A DNA stretch of 64,000 nt from Lepraria neglecta (lineage: Eukaryota; Ascomycota; Lecanoromycetes; Lecanorales; Stereocaulaceae): assembly GCA_033220425.1 (NCBI GenBank), contig CM065647.1, forward strand, positions 1,984,001-2,048,000, given 5' to 3'. The notes beneath the pieces are model-generated. The model worked only from the letters and a program-made list of their open reading frames with translations. It was not told the origin of the DNA and did not search any database. The position numbers were made by a program, and so were the translations under genes. Positions 1-12,800 of this stretch are shown here, piece after piece; within the stretch, counting starts at the first letter, position 1, and each line of letters opens with the position of its first letter.

Positions 1-144
1 TAAGGGTCTTTGGCCGGAGTTTAGAATAGCCGGCGCCGCAAGGGACCTCGTGAAGTTATTTACTCTTTCACAACTACCATTGCTGCTTCAACACTACTCT
101 AAGTCTCTTGAACCAATCCTTACAAGCTATTGGCACGTCTAGAC

Positions 145-1796
145 ATGTCTGAAGATGCGTCTCCTGCAGCTACCGGTGACCGTGACAATGAGGAGTCGTC
201 AGCGGATGACGAAGCAGAGGACGAACCAGCTGTGGAATTTCTGGTTGTTGGAAGAGCGAAACGTGTTACAGCAGGGAATCGACTTACTGCAATCCTCAAC
301 AAGGAGCAAGATGATGACCTCGAGCTACTCTTTGCAGAGAACGAGGAAGAGGAGGATGTCGAATTCGAGGATGAAGATGAAGACGCTTCCGATGCTCAGC
401 TTGACTCGTCCTCCGATGATGAGGACCAGGGTCCTACGAAAGGTGATGATGACTTAGCAGGGGAGAAGGAACTACAGAAACAGGATAGGCTTGAGCGATC
501 GAAGAAGCGCAAGGCTCAGGGAGTGTTCAAAAGACCTTCAGCTCTACGAAAGAAGGTCAAGATCGATCCTTCTGCTACGCCTACAACGCCTGCACCGAGG
601 CCGCGGAAGAAGTCCGAGAGAGTATCTTGGGTACCTACGGAGGCTGATGCACCAGTACGGGCCTCGTCGCGAAAGCAGACCGTGAAAAACAGGGCACTGG
701 TTCGCCAGCGGCTTGTCGAGAGTGAACAGACGCGTATCAAATTACTTCAGCAAATGGAGGCAGCAGCGAAGCGCAAAGAAGCTTTGAAGCCGAAGGCCCT
801 GACCCAAGCTGACCGCATGGAAGAAGCAGCTAAGACGGAGAGGAAGAATGCGAAGAGCTTGAACAGATGGGAGGAATCAGAAAAGAAGCGATCAGAAGAG
901 CAGAAAGCGAAACTCGAAGCTCTACATAACCGGCAGCTGACCGGCCCTGTCGTTGCATGGTGGAGTGGTTTGGCAAGATGGGTCAATGGGAAGATTGGGC
1001 AGCTCGGTGTCAAAGAGATCAGAGAAGCTGGCCATGTTGAGAAACCGACCCTAAAAGAAGACAAAAAGACCACGGAAAACCCTCCAGCAGGCCTCCCGTA
1101 CAACTATCAATATCCAGGGCAAGCCATGTCCGGAATCCTTCATCCTCATTCTTTGACCGAGTCATCAGAGCCACTGCATTTCCAGCACCCTCACCAGACC
1201 TCAACCCAACAGCAGATCACGTTTGCACCGCCGCAAGGGCTTTACGGATTTCTCGATGGCATACACGCTTACGCAGCCTTACCCATGCAGCAGCACCAGG
1301 CCGAGTTTACAGGGACAGCTGATGGAGACTCAGTCCCACACTATCCTCAGCCAATCAGACAGCATGAGCAGAGACCACTTATGCCCATGTCAAACAGGCC
1401 TCTGGGCCCAGAGATCGAGTTTGCGAGCCGAACCCTGGTAGCCCTCAAGAACATTGATGCAAACGCATTGAAGCTGCCCGAACTACAGAATAATGTGCTC
1501 CTCAAGAAGAAAAGTGGCAAGCTGCAAAGTAATTCAATCATCCCCGAAATATGGCTAAGTTACACTCGGCTGACAAATTGGTAGGACCGGTCTCAGAGAA
1601 TTGCGCAATCACGATGCAGCCGGCTAGATTTCGTGATCCCAAGACTGGTCTAGCTTACGCTAACTCGTATGCCTACAAGGAGATACAGAGACTCCGAAGT
1701 GGAGGGTCTCGGTGGAGCAACCTGCTCGATTGTTATGTTGGTCCTGTGAACAGTCCAGCCCGAGGGGTGCCGGAAAGATTCTGGAAAAGGCCATGA
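145..1796 (+). CDS. vps72: Vps72/YL1, SWR1 chromatin-remodelling subunit
   Basis: Two exons, 145-1528 and 1585-1796, give 531 aa; the 56-nt intron has GT..CTGAC..TAG. The first ATG in frame is at 145; the frame upstream of it holds no ATG. The N-terminal half is very acidic (residues about 5-110), followed by a basic, coiled-coil-like stretch (about 115-290), the arrangement of the YL1 family, where this part binds histone H2A.Z-H2B. The last exon carries the YL1_C signature (about residues 465-510), including FRDPKTGLAY and a YKEIQRLR-type core. In yeast the protein delivers H2A.Z to the SWR1 complex for exchange into nucleosomes, so a nuclear location is expected. The assignment rests on both conserved ends; the middle is low complexity. 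Confidence 0.93.
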
Positions 1797-2840
1797 ATAG
1801 ACTAATTAGCAACAACAGCAAGAAACTGCAGAGCAAGTTTTGGCCCGGTTGATGTCCCCAGACTATGCAAGTCACCCCCCTGCATGCACGCTTCCAGAAT
1901 AGCAATGAACCTACCAGGGAAAAGTCAGTACAACCGAGTTATTGGAAAGCCAATGGCTTGAGTCCGTGCGAAGAACGGCGGAAGGTTGAGGTTGAGGTTG
2001 AGGTACGCGCAGAAGTGTGTGGGAAGCGTTAGGAGAGTGATTGGAGGAAGGTGACAACATAGCGGGTAAATGTCGCGATCAAGGAGCCTTCCTTGGCTCG
2101 AGTTTCATCCTAGCCATGTTCTTAGATTACAATTGACGTTGAACCCAAGCCAACGTGTTCGTCGTGCTTTTTGGACGTGAAGGCGTCAGGTGGAGCTGGT
2201 TCCTCAATGACCGAAATGTGTACCCTTGTGGAGTGATGTGATGCCTGCGTGAATGAGGTGATAAGGGGAATAGAGCCCCCGTAACCTGAGTATAAGATAT
2301 CACAGAAACCATTGTTATTGTGATACATGCTTCAAATTAGCAATCCTTTGGAAAAGCCTTCAGGAACAAAGGAAGAGCAGCAAACGTCTCTGGCTTTGAG
2401 CCACAGTCTATTCTTATCAAAGTGGAGCCAGCCCGCCGCTAGCGTCTTCTTTATCGGAGTCAACAAACCACAAGTCCAAATTCATTTTACAACTCTTCCC
2501 CGTATTTCGAAGTGGGGCATGAACAGGGTCAATGATTCAGACTCTTTCCTGACCGAACAATCCCTCCTCATCATCTTCTGCAGGTACCCTTTGATTTCGA
2601 ATTGCTCTAAGCACGTCGATTGCTTCTTCCGCTCTAAAGCGCCAGACCTTTAAACCGCATCCACTCGATAAACGCGAAGTGGGCACTATTTCTCGTACCT
2701 GACAAATACCACTGGTGTCCAGTCAGTGCACGATCTGTTTCAAGGAACAGAGATTGCGTCAACATCCTTCCATTCCACACCGCCAATTGAATTAAGACAG
2801 CACACCCACCGCTGTCTCAGTTCTGAGTCTTATCTACCCG
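1797..2840. other. Intergenic: vps72 3' end and Ecl1-like gene promoter
   Basis: No convincing coding sequence. A short GGTTGA repeat lies near 1983-2003. The open frame near 2327-2653 has no recognisable content and is taken as chance. Confidence 0.6.
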
Positions 2841-3869
2841 ATGTCTAGCAGCCAACATGTCCACGTTACCACTCGTCGTTCTCCCCCTCACGTGAGGAAG
2901 ACTGCTCGCTCTGCCCCATCGTCCAAGAGTGCAGGCACTGCTAAGGCCACCAAGCGCGCTAAGGAAGAAGACGAGGAGATCTTCGAAGACGATAACGACG
3001 ATATGGGCTCGAGCTTTTTGCAATTCTGGTTCGTCGCCAAATCTTCAACAGATTTAGTCAAACACTCACCTCCTGTTACAGTGCTATGTGCGAAAAACAA
3101 ATCGTTGTTCCCAACTCCTCCATACTCTACTGTTCAGAGAGGTACTGCCCTTCCCTTCCTCTCACCTTGCACTCCTCCACTAACACCGCCCTACAGCTGC
3201 CGTCACCGCGACTCCATCATGCCACCCACCCATCCCTACCTCACCCTCGCCCTCAACAGCCCCAACAAAATGATGCCCTCCACCCTCTCCTTCGACATCG
3301 ACGGACCCTTCGGGTCCCGCATCCCTACCTACGTCCCGCGCGCGCAACGGACACCGCGCTCCCTCTACGACGACAGGATACCCCCCATGACCCACGATGG
3401 CACATCCGATCTTGACCCCACTGAATGGAAGCCCGCTGAACCATCCGACACGGAGCGCAAATCTCCAGGAAAGTCGGGAGAGTGGAAGCCCAAGCTAGCC
3501 CACCGCCCCAGCAGCGAGGCTTTCTCCTACCTCAGCAAATTCCACCGCTCTAGCGACTCTCTCGCTTCCAAGCGTCGTCCGGCCCTCGGTCACGGGAGGA
3601 GCACGAGCCGTACCACGCCTTCGTTGAGCCATACCCCTACTGCTAGTACGAGCAGCGAGGAGAGCCTGGTTGGTACTCCATACGAATTCGTGGGTCGTCC
3701 GGCTATCAGCATGCCGACTGTGTCTACTATCACCTCCGCTTCAGAAGGGATTAATGTGGTTAAAGACGGCAACGATCTCACGTATGAGAAGAAGCATGTG
3801 GGCGCGAGCTTTGGGTCTGCTACAGGGAGCTTGAAGAAGCTGTTGGGGACTGCTACGGGCGGGAAGTAG
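2841..3869 (+). CDS. Ecl1-family zinc-binding protein (lifespan regulator)
   Basis: Three exons, 2841-3028, 3082-3141 and 3197-3869, give 306 aa. The reading frame runs open through both introns, but only splicing creates the conserved zinc site: exon 1 ends in the first half of a Cys codon, giving CAMCEKQI, and the second junction restores YCSESC. Together they form the CxxC...YCSxxC pattern of the fungal Ecl1/2/3 family, here at about residues 63-82, followed by RHRDS. In fission yeast these small proteins extend chronological lifespan and respond to nutrient starvation. The rest is Ser/Thr/Pro-rich and low complexity, as in the longer filamentous-fungal members. A predictor that ignored splicing would give a 342-aa protein without the zinc motif. 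Confidence 0.88.
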   Translation: MSSSQHVHVTTRRSPPHVRKTARSAPSSKSAGTAKATKRAKEEDEEIFEDDNDDMGSSFLQFWFVAKSSTDLVKHSPPVTVLCAKNKSLFPTPPYSTVQRGTALPFLSPCTPPLTPPYSCRHRDSIMPPTHPYLTLALNSPNKMMPSTLSFDIDGPFGSRIPTYVPRAQRTPRSLYDDRIPPMTHDGTSDLDPTEWKPAEPSDTERKSPGKSGEWKPKLAHRPSSEAFSYLSKFHRSSDSLASKRRPALGHGRSTSRTTPSLSHTPTASTSSEESLVGTPYEFVGRPAISMPTVSTITSASEGINVVKDGNDLTYEKKHVGASFGSATGSLKKLLGTATGGK

Positions 3870-4688
3870 ATGTTTATGCTGGGAAGGGCTGTTGGGAGAG
3901 TGGATCGCGTGAGATGGCAAGCTACATGCGAATGTGCACTGGTTCCGGTTGTGCACGGCTCTTCATTCCTGCCTGGCCCCCAGCTACTTTTACTCCCTAC
4001 GAATGGCGGATTTCCTTCTTCCATTTTTTTCATGCGGTACAAGGGCTTCTATACGAGGGTGGCATGTCTCTCACCTCTCTCCTAGGAGGGAGATAGATGA
4101 GATGCTGAGGCTTATTTTTCGTTCACTTTCTTTTACTGGAGATACCTCTAAGAGTAGCTTACTAATTACTTTATAGATAGATAGCTAGACAGCTAGACAG
4201 CTAGACTTGAGACAAATGTGGTTTTCATGCAAACCTTGACTACAAGTGCACTGGTGCCACAATATTTTCTTGCTTGGGTGAGATAGGTTTGCATTTTCAA
4301 TCCAGCTCTAACTAACCAACAGCTCCATCCAATCTGCCTTCACCACAATCCTATCCTTAGTCTAAGATACAAGAATCCCGCCACACCATTTCTCTACATC
4401 TCCGAGTCTGGCATGTCTAACGCTACTTCTTTCTTTTCCAATCCTTTTCCAATCGAGTCCACATTCTGCGATCAAATCTGCTCCACTCCGTGATGAAAGA
4501 CGACAATGCTCCGGGCCGGGGTATTAAAGATTATAAATAAAACATTTGCACGAAGTGAAAGTAAACCTTCGGCGAAATTGCTTAACAGAACCGGAAAGAT
4601 GAAACGCCTGAGGTATCCAACCGCACGGACTGGTATCGCACAAAAAGAAATACCGAATGAAAGGTGTGTTGTACAGTGAAGGTATTCT
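3870..4688. other. Convergent intergenic region
   Basis: 3' regions of the Ecl1-like gene (+) and nrd1 (-). It holds a short microsatellite of CTAGACAG-like units near 4170-4206. No gene seen. Confidence 0.6.
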
Positions 4689-7268
4689 TTACTGAACGCC
4701 AGCGCTCTCCTCGGCCCACCCATTAAGGCCCCAGGTATTGTTGCCGAAAGCCCCGAATCCACTCATGCTAGCTTGAGGCCTATGGCTCTGCTGCTGATGG
4801 TGTTGCTGTTGCTGGGCTCCGTGCTGCTGCTGCTGAGAATGCTGGCCTTGGTTGACGCCATTGGTGAAAGGGTCTTGTGTGAATGCAGGTAGGCTGACAG
4901 CACGAGAATGCTGTTGGTTGCGTGAATTTGAGGGAGCGAGCAGTCCGCCAACGGTTGGAGCGACTGTAGACGAGTTCAGGCTGTTCACACCCTGACTGAG
5001 ACTGCTGCTGTGACTGCCTTGCTGCTGTGGAGGGTCGAGCAAGCCATTGGTAAAAATCTCAGTGTTTGAATTGCCGTAAATAGCGGCCTGCTGATTGGCA
5101 AGCACCTGCTGCTGTTGCTGTTGTAGGTTGGCGATAGAGTATGGATCTGCTTGCTGCTGCTGCTGCGAAGCTTGCTCTTGCTGAGTATCTTGCAATGACA
5201 TTTGGCTAAGATACATAGTCAGAGGGTTGCTGCTGCCAGCATTGAGAATAGCGGAAGGCGTAGGCGCATGATTTGCCACGTGGTTGAAGTGCATGCCGTT
5301 CTGGGAGTTGGAGCCTGTGGAGCCTGGAGGCGGTGACAGAGCAGCTCTTGTGGGGCTTACGGAAGAGCCATTGTGGTTCATCGACGGACGCAGATTCCCG
5401 TTCATCATCGACGATGGTGAGCCTATGCTATCCCGTCCCTGCATGCCAAGATGTTGCTGTTGCTGCTGGTGACCCTGATTGTTCTGTCGAGGAGCATTTC
5501 CACAGCGGTCTTTGCCGAAATTCACCTTGAAGTGTTGATAGTCTTCTCGGCTTCGAATGGCCTCGATGGCTTTGATGGCATTTGAAATGTTGGTAAAGTT
5601 GACGAACGCACAGCTCTTCTCTCGTAGAGCATTGACAAGTTCAATTTCACCGTACTCCGAGAAGTCTTGACGCAGGCGCTCTTCTGTCCACGACTCGTCC
5701 AAATTCCCAATGTAAACATTGCGAGAAGCACCACCACTAACAGCTAGAGCAATTGCGGGCGGAAGTGCACCAGAATGCTTGCCCCAGCCAATCTTCAAGC
5801 GTCGGTTGTGGATCATGAGACCCTGCATGTTGCTTAACGCGAAGAACGATGCCGCCGATGTTGGATCAATGAACGTAACGAAGCAGATATGCTTATCAGG
5901 AATATAGCGGATATGATGCAAAAGACCGCCGCGGACAACATTGCAAATTTCTTCGATAGTTGTCTCGGGATGGATATTCCCCAAGTACACTGTACGATTG
6001 CCAAGGTTGCTTACTCCTCCAGCTTGAGTTGCGACAGCTGCTGCAGCGACTGACTGCTGGGCTAGTGCATTAGAAATTAGGTCCCGGTCCGCGCCATTGA
6101 GCATGTGTGCGTAGCCAGGTGCAATACCCAGGTATTGGGCAGCATTCTGCTGTTGTGTCTTTGAAACATAAGCACATCTGTCTTTGCCGTAGTAGACACG
6201 GCGAGGGGCCTGCCACTTAGGTTCTTGAGGGAGTTGCGAGACAGCTTTGATAGCGTTGCCGATCGAGAGAAAGTGAACGAAGCCAATCGCTTTCTCGCGA
6301 ACGATCTTGACAGTATCGATGGGCCCAAACTTGCCAAGATCCTCCCGTAACTCAGCTTCAGTCACTGCCTCTGGCAGGTTACCCAAGTAGACGTTCCTAG
6401 AGGCGCCAGATTGCTGCACCGCAACTTGTACAGATGTGGGAACTTGAGCTGGCTTTCCCCAGCCCACTTTGATGTCTTGACCACGAATAGCGAGCTTCTT
6501 CAGAATGGCATCTGAATGGAAGTGGGTGGCAGAGCTGCCATCAAGGAAGGAAATGAATGCACAATTCTTGTCTGGAAGCAGCCTGACAGACTCAATCTGT
6601 CCGCTTCGAACATGGCCAAGTATTTCTTCAGCAGAAGTTTCCGGTGGGATGTTGCCCAGGTACACTGTTCGACTGCTGGCATTGCCTATGGTCGGTGCCA
6701 TCTGCATCTGAGCTGCGCCTCCAAAGTCTTGGTTTCCAATGTTGCCGAACGTGCCTGTTGGTGACTGGGGTCCACCCAGGAATTGTTGCATCCCATAATT
6801 AGTTGGAGAAACCATAGTTTGATACAGCTGTGGAGAAAATCCCGAATTCTGATTGTTCACAGGGCTGTTCATCTGCGTTTGCTGGTTCTGTTGATGAGCT
6901 GTAGCATTCTGCTGCTGGAATCCTCCAAAGGCGTTGAATTGTGGTGTACCAGGTTGAAATGGACTACCCAAAAGCAGCTGAGAAGGCAGAAGAGGCGTGA
7001 AATTCATGTCCATTGCGGTTCCAGGAGCTGTCATATCACTTGCACTCTGATGATTTGCCTGTCCATAAGCCGCAGTGTTGATCGACATGTTTGCGCGACG
7101 TGGATGCCTCTGGGCGTAGCCTCCGACAGAATGCTGATTTGAGCTGTATGCGCCATGGGAGAAGCCGGTGTCATTGTTGTTGTTGTTTGCCGGCTTCGAG
7201 GACGAGTTTACAAAACGGCCGCCAAGCGTGTTCGGAGCATTGTCCATTGACGATTCTTGATGCTGCAT
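4689..7268 (-). CDS. nrd1: Nrd1/Mrn1-type RNA-binding protein with four RRMs
   Basis: A single 859-aa frame from the ATG at 7268 to TAA at 4689. Four RNA-recognition motifs are visible at about residues 201-273, 292-365, 426-497 and 517-590; each begins with a VYLGN or VYIGN RNP2 motif and has an RNP1 such as CAFISF, IGFVHF, ICFVTF or CAFVNF. The alternating long and short RRM pairs with conserved GWGK and GKDRC tails match fission yeast Nrd1 and budding yeast Mrn1, cytoplasmic mRNA-binding proteins linked to sexual differentiation, stress granules and cytokinesis. N- and C-terminal tails are rich in Gln and Asn, with runs of up to five or six Gln, suggesting disordered, aggregation-prone regions. 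No intron is needed. Expression probably starts from a long leader upstream. Confidence 0.93.
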   Translation of the reverse strand: MQHQESSMDNAPNTLGGRFVNSSSKPANNNNNDTGFSHGAYSSNQHSVGGYAQRHPRRANMSINTAAYGQANHQSASDMTAPGTAMDMNFTPLLPSQLLLGSPFQPGTPQFNAFGGFQQQNATAHQQNQQTQMNSPVNNQNSGFSPQLYQTMVSPTNYGMQQFLGGPQSPTGTFGNIGNQDFGGAAQMQMAPTIGNASSRTVYLGNIPPETSAEEILGHVRSGQIESVRLLPDKNCAFISFLDGSSATHFHSDAILKKLAIRGQDIKVGWGKPAQVPTSVQVAVQQSGASRNVYLGNLPEAVTEAELREDLGKFGPIDTVKIVREKAIGFVHFLSIGNAIKAVSQLPQEPKWQAPRRVYYGKDRCAYVSKTQQQNAAQYLGIAPGYAHMLNGADRDLISNALAQQSVAAAAVATQAGGVSNLGNRTVYLGNIHPETTIEEICNVVRGGLLHHIRYIPDKHICFVTFIDPTSAASFFALSNMQGLMIHNRRLKIGWGKHSGALPPAIALAVSGGASRNVYIGNLDESWTEERLRQDFSEYGEIELVNALREKSCAFVNFTNISNAIKAIEAIRSREDYQHFKVNFGKDRCGNAPRQNNQGHQQQQQHLGMQGRDSIGSPSSMMNGNLRPSMNHNGSSVSPTRAALSPPPGSTGSNSQNGMHFNHVANHAPTPSAILNAGSSNPLTMYLSQMSLQDTQQEQASQQQQQADPYSIANLQQQQQQVLANQQAAIYGNSNTEIFTNGLLDPPQQQGSHSSSLSQGVNSLNSSTVAPTVGGLLAPSNSRNQQHSRAVSLPAFTQDPFTNGVNQGQHSQQQQHGAQQQQHHQQQSHRPQASMSGFGAFGNNTWGLNGWAEESAGVQ

Positions 7269-8860
7269 TCCGAGCAGGTGCGGTGGCAGGACGAAGCTGT
7301 CCTGCTGATTCGATATTACGGCAGCCGTGTTGATGGATTATGGTGTTCGGAGAATAATCCGAACGAAGAACTGTGACGTATTGGAATTGTCGGGAGGCGT
7401 GAGATAGTGCCTTGAGGAAAGTAATATAGTACAGGTAGGCAAGGAGATCCAAGCAAGCCTAAATATCTGCGTCTGTCAGGCTGGAGAATGATGATAGGAT
7501 GCGGGCATATGATGAGCCAGGGCTGCTTACTGGAGGTTGAAGAAATAACACACTTGCTGAAAGAGGTGCGAGCAAGCTCTTGGCGCGATGAGCTGTAGGA
7601 ATGGAGGATATCCAAGTCGGTGTCTAGGCTCTTCAAGTTTCCCAGCTCTTGGCTTCGAGCAAGTAGATCTTATCTCGTGGATATCAAACAGGGCAGGTTG
7701 TCCTGTGGATTAGGCCGTTTTCAGGATGTATTGATTTGAGGAATGCCGGATGGGCGAGTGGTGTTGAGCGAACAAATGGCGGAGGAAGCTGTAAGTATTA
7801 GAATTTAGAGAATGTGTGAATGAATGCTATAATTAATTAGAAGTGCGAAGAGGAAGAGGAAGAAAAGAAGGTAGTAGTAGAGCTGGAGCAATGGTTAAAG
7901 TGGTGAAAGTGAAGAGTAATGAGCGTGGTGGAAGTCAGGACTTGGGGACAGCAAATAAAAGTTAACAGGGGTCGGTCGAAATGGGAAAGGGGCCGCGCTT
8001 CTTGGCTGCAGGGACACGCGAATTCGGTCATCGTGCTTCAAGCCTTGTGGATCACAAAATGCCCCCTGCTTGCCTATCATTTGATAAATTAATGGATTGA
8101 CATGCAGAATCTATCTAGATGTTATAGTAATTGTACAGCACATGCCCAAGTAGATCGATTGCCTCCTTCCTGGGGGTTTCCCAAAGCGTGGCATCTGGTA
8201 CCTGGATTACAAGCCAATTGATGCTTAATTTCCCTTAAACCCGGTCACTTTTTATAGTAACTTTAGCCACACCACACCTCATTCAGCTGGCTCTGCCTTC
8301 TCGAAGATGACGGATTGCAGTACAAGAGAACATGTCACGTTGAAGCTCTATGTACAAGTTCTATTACGTGGGGCCTGTTTGAACAGCATTTTTTAGCTCC
8401 TAGCATTTGAACCATCCTATATCAACCCAGGGACATGTTGCATCCCGGCGATGTATCGTAACCTCTCAAAATCTACTCTTCTTTGTGGACATGGATCTAA
8501 TTTGGAGAGATCGCAAGGTCATATACAGCTACAAGTATGAGGGTTCCACCATGGAGGTTGCGAGATTGTGATCAAACCCTATAGCCCGACATAGAGAGCT
8601 GGACTTATTGTTGTCATGGGTCTGCGTCATTCGCCACAGTCTCCGGTCAGAAGGGGAGTGCTGGAGGTGTTTCCCAAACCTGAGTTACGCGACGGGTGTT
8701 TGTTGGGAGATCTAGCATTGTAATGCCTTAGCTTTGTATAAGACAATAGATGCATCGCAAAGTCGATACCAAAGAGGTAGTCAGACTGGGAAGCTGGACG
8801 ACCGTATCGATGAACGGCACTCGTTGAATACCAGCAACGTCGACCTTAGATTGTGTTTTG
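7269..8860. promoter_or_regulatory. Long upstream region of nrd1, no gene seen
   Basis: About 1.6 kb between the nrd1 start and the stop of the CRIPT gene, both on the minus strand. Near 7847-7871 the nrd1 sense strand has a long CT-rich tract, common near fungal transcription starts. No RRM-like or other coding signal was found; a long 5' leader, perhaps with a leader intron, is likely but not proven. Confidence 0.5.
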
Positions 8861-9338
8861 TCATTTAGATGAAAATCTCTGGCCTTGGATGACAGGGCCT
8901 CCCTTTGTAGATGTTCCCTTATTCTGGCTCTTGCCACAAACAGCGCAAGCTATTCAGATTATCAGCACTGCTGCCCACCACCTTCCGGCTGATTGGAGTG
9001 TATGCACCGTTGCCAGCTTTATAGGCACATTTGTTACAAAATTTATGGCCCTGCTCGACCTTTGTCTTGCAAGCATCGCAAGAGCTACTGTACGCAGCGT
9101 AGGGGTTCTTCGCACTTTGGCTGAGGAGCTTACTCTGCGAACGGAAGTCAGCTCCAGCTCAGAGATAAATCAACAACACCTCCCATACTTTGCCTATACC
9201 ATTCTGGCCTAGAGTGGCTGAAGAATTGCTCTTGCTGCCAGAGGCTGAAGAGCCATGATATATGTCATTCTTGCGTTTTACACTCGGAGTGGCGAGTTGG
9301 GTCTTCTTCTGCGTTTTCTGACATTTGGCGCAGACCAT
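8861..9338 (-). CDS. CRIPT: CRIPT homologue (cysteine-rich PDZ-binding family)
   Basis: Three exons on the minus strand, 9338-9189, 9134-9008 and 8949-8861, give 121 aa. The introns are 54 nt (GTATGG..CGCAG) and 58 nt (GTGCAT..AATAG), both with CTGAC- or CTGAT-type branch sites. The protein starts MVCAKCQK, continues with the family's LATPSVKRK and KNPYAAY blocks and ends with four zinc-binding CxxC pairs: CAKC, CDAC, CNKC and CAVC. CRIPT is a conserved eukaryotic protein; in animals it binds PDZ domains and it has been linked to the minor spliceosome, while its fungal role is little known. No single open frame covers it, so it is easy to miss. The match of all four CxxC pairs across two introns makes the call firm. 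Confidence 0.9.
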
Positions 9339-9876
9339 CTTCGAAAGTCGATCCCTCTGATATTGGGATGGATAGAAATAAGGTGAAGTCTCAAGAGTTG
9401 AGATATTAAAACGGTTGCCGGTCAACAAGTTATAGTTGCTGCTTATGTAATATTCAAGGTTCAAACTTCACCGAAGTACTAGCGTGCAGATCAGACCACT
9501 AGCTGCTTTACGGAGTGTCAGGCCGTTTCGAAATAGACTGGAACATTAACGGTAGAGATGGAATCAATCAGAATTCGTCCTGTAGATTATAGACCGTCAG
9601 GCATCTGTAGCAATGTATGAATAGAAACCCGTTTATGCACACAGCGAAAGTTTGTAGCATTGCCCCAGTAGCGAACTCGTAATTGCTGCGGCGGCGGCTC
9701 TTGAGTAGGGATGCTTGTCAAAAAGCGAATCTTCACCTATTCTACAACTAATTGCTGCCAGCCGACATGGACTAATGAACGTTACACATGTATCAAAGCA
9801 AAAGTCACTTGATGTCTGAGCATCATCACTGTCACTCGCTCCGCTACAGTGCTAGTTGCTTACGTCCTGACACAGC
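9339..9876. promoter_or_regulatory. Divergent promoter between CRIPT and drs2
   Basis: 538 bp separate the start codons of two divergently transcribed genes. No coding signal seen. Confidence 0.5.
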
Positions 9877-12800
9877 ATGGCAAGCAGGCCCCCAGGAGGA
9901 GGCAGGCAAGCAGAATCATACCCTGGTGGTCCCCTTCTAGACCTCGAGGACTCGAATCCGATCTACAACGATGGCAGACCCCCCCCTGTCAACGACGAGG
10001 AGCTCCTCCACCAGTACAATATCGACCACTCCGACAGTCCCCAACCTCGCCCTTCAACATCCTACGATGAATTCGTCGGCGCCCAACAATCTACCCATGG
10101 CCTTCCTGGAGGTCCAGGAGCGCCGTACGCTGGCCAGCCGCAGCCTCCATACCTCAGAACTGGCAATTCCCGTACCTACTCACAGACCTCCGATCTAAAC
10201 AACTACGAACGCTATTCGGACATGGACGACCTTCCCGATGATGACCCATCAATGCAGGGAGGATATTACCATACTGCTGGCGCGGTGGAAGGAGGACCTA
10301 CTCCAATGGTTAGTGGACGGCACAAGAGTCGGAACAGTGTACTCAGCATGGGCGGAGGCATTATGGGCAAGGCGAAGAACATGCTTGGAATGGGGCCGGA
10401 GTACTCAGAGATGGACATGCCTCTTCGCGACACTGTTCCCGGTCAGCCTAGGCTCGACAGTGATACAACGGAAGACCATGTGAAGCAGCCAGAGCATAGA
10501 AGATTTGACCCCGGGAACTTCAAGTTTGGGCTGCGTAGGGGGAAATCGGATCCATCGACATTGGGACCGAGGATAATATATCTCAACAATCCTCCAGCGA
10601 ATGCACAGAATAGATACGTCGACAACCACGTTTCTACAGCGAAGTACAACATTGCTACCTTCCTACCTAAATTCCTTTTCGAGCAATTCTCCAAATACGC
10701 CAACTTGTTCTTCTTGTTCACAGCAGCATTACAGCAAATACCAAACATCTCCCCGACTAATCGATATACCACTATTGGACCACTTATCATCGTGTTACTC
10801 GTGTCAGCTGGAAAGGAGTTGATAGAGGATTTCAAGCGGAAAACCTCCGACAAGTCGCTGAATCACTCCCAAGCAAGGGTCCTCAGAGGCTCTAGTTTTG
10901 AGAATGTCAGATGGGTCAATGTGAAAGTTGGAGACATTGTGAGGGTAGAATCCGAGGAGCCGTTCCCAGCCGATCTAGTGCTCCTGGCGACTTCTGAGCC
11001 AGAAGGATTGTGCTACATTGAGACTGCAAATCTCGATGGCGAAACAAATTTGAAGATTAAACAAGCCATCCCTGAGACTGCAAACCTTGTCAGCCCAAGT
11101 GAGCTGAGCCGGCTTTCCGGAAGGGTTCGTTCGGAGCAGCCAAACAGCAGCCTCTATACGTACGAAGCGACCTTAACGATGTCAGCCGGTGGCGGTGAGA
11201 AAGAGCTTCCGTTGGCACCAGACCAGTTGCTCTTGCGAGGAGCAACGCTCCGGAATACGCCTTGGATTCACGGGATCGTCGTATTCACCGGGCATGAGAC
11301 GAAGCTGATGCGCAACGCAACAGCAACACCTATCAAGCGTACACACGTGGAGCGAATGGTCAACATACAAATCCTCATGCTAGTGGCTATATTGGTTGGA
11401 TTGAGCATAGTAAGCTCCGTTGGCGACCTCATCATTCGAGCAACAGCCCATCAGAAGCTTAGCTACCTGTACATTGAGGATACTGGCGTCGCAAAGCAAT
11501 TTTTCTCCGACATCTTTACCTATTGGGTGCTATATTCCAACCTTGTGCCTATATCATTGTTCGTCACGATTGAGGTGGTCAAGTACTACCAAGCTTTCCT
11601 TATCAATTCAGATCTCGACATCTACTATGATCGAACGGACACCCCCGCCATTTGTCGAACATCGTCGCTCGTGGAAGAACTTGGGCAGATCGAGTACATA
11701 TTCTCGGACAAGACTGGAACCCTTACGTGCAATCAGATGGAATTCAAACAATGCACAATAGGAGGCATCCAGTATGCAGATGAGGTTCCTGAAGATAGAA
11801 GAGCGACCGAGCAGAATCCTGTCGGCATTCACGATTTCAAGAAGCTTCACGAGAATCTGAAAACCCATCCGAGTCAGACAGCGATACACCATTTCTTGGC
11901 GCTTTTGGCGACTTGTCATACCGTCATCCCAGAAAGGAGAGATGAAAAGCCAGGTGAAATAAAGTACCAAGCAGCTTCTCCTGACGAAGGCGCTCTAGTT
12001 GAGGGCGCGGTAATGTTAGGATATCGATTCACAGCTCGCAGACCTCGCTCAGTAACTATTACTGTTGAAGGAGAAGACTACGAATATGAGCTTCTGGCGG
12101 TTCTGGAATTCAATTCTACGCGTAAGCGAATGTCCACGATATTCAGGTGTCCTGATGGTAAAGTGCGGTGCTACTGCAAGGGGGCTGATACTGTCATCCT
12201 TGAGCGTCTTGGCAAGAATAATCCTATAGTAGAAGCTACCTTGCAGCATCTGGAGGAATACGCCACGGAAGGTCTACGAACATTGTGTCTAGCCATGCGC
12301 GAGATCCCGGAGCAAGAACTCCAGCAATGGCTTCAAATCTTCGATAAGGCTAATACTACCGTGAGTGGGAACAGAGCCGAGGAGCTTGACAAGGCGGCAG
12401 AAATCATCGAGCATGACTTCTTCTTGCTTGGTGCTACAGCAATAGAAGATAAACTCCAAGATGGTGTGCCGGATACAATTCATACACTGCAAGAGGCAGG
12501 CATCAAGATCTGGGTGCTCACAGGTGATCGGCAAGAGACTGCCATCAACATTGGGATGAGCTGTAAACTTGTCAGCGAGGACATGACATTACTGATTGTC
12601 AATGAGGAGAATTCGACAGGGACAAGGACCAATTTAGAGAACAAGCTCAGTGCTATCCGAAATCAGGCAGCAGGAGGTCATGAATTAGAGACGTTGGCTC
12701 TGGTCATCGATGGAAAGTCACTGACCTTCGCCTTGGAGAAAGATATGGAGAAGATGTTTCTCGAGCTTGCAGTCATGTGCAAAGCCGTCATATGCTGGTG

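Noticed and set aside
130-144. Earlier start for vps72 at 130
   Set aside because: The codon at 130 is TTG; a nuclear fungal gene should start at the ATG at 145.
747-1103. Antisense frame inside vps72
   Set aside because: Shadow of the coding strand; no domain recognisable.
2327-2653. 108-codon frame upstream of the Ecl1-like gene
   Set aside because: No conserved motif, overlaps the promoter and leader area, and composition is not coding-like.
3590-4042. 150-codon antisense frame across the Ecl1-like gene
   Set aside because: It overlaps a confidently spliced gene, has no family resemblance and looks like a shadow of biased codon use.
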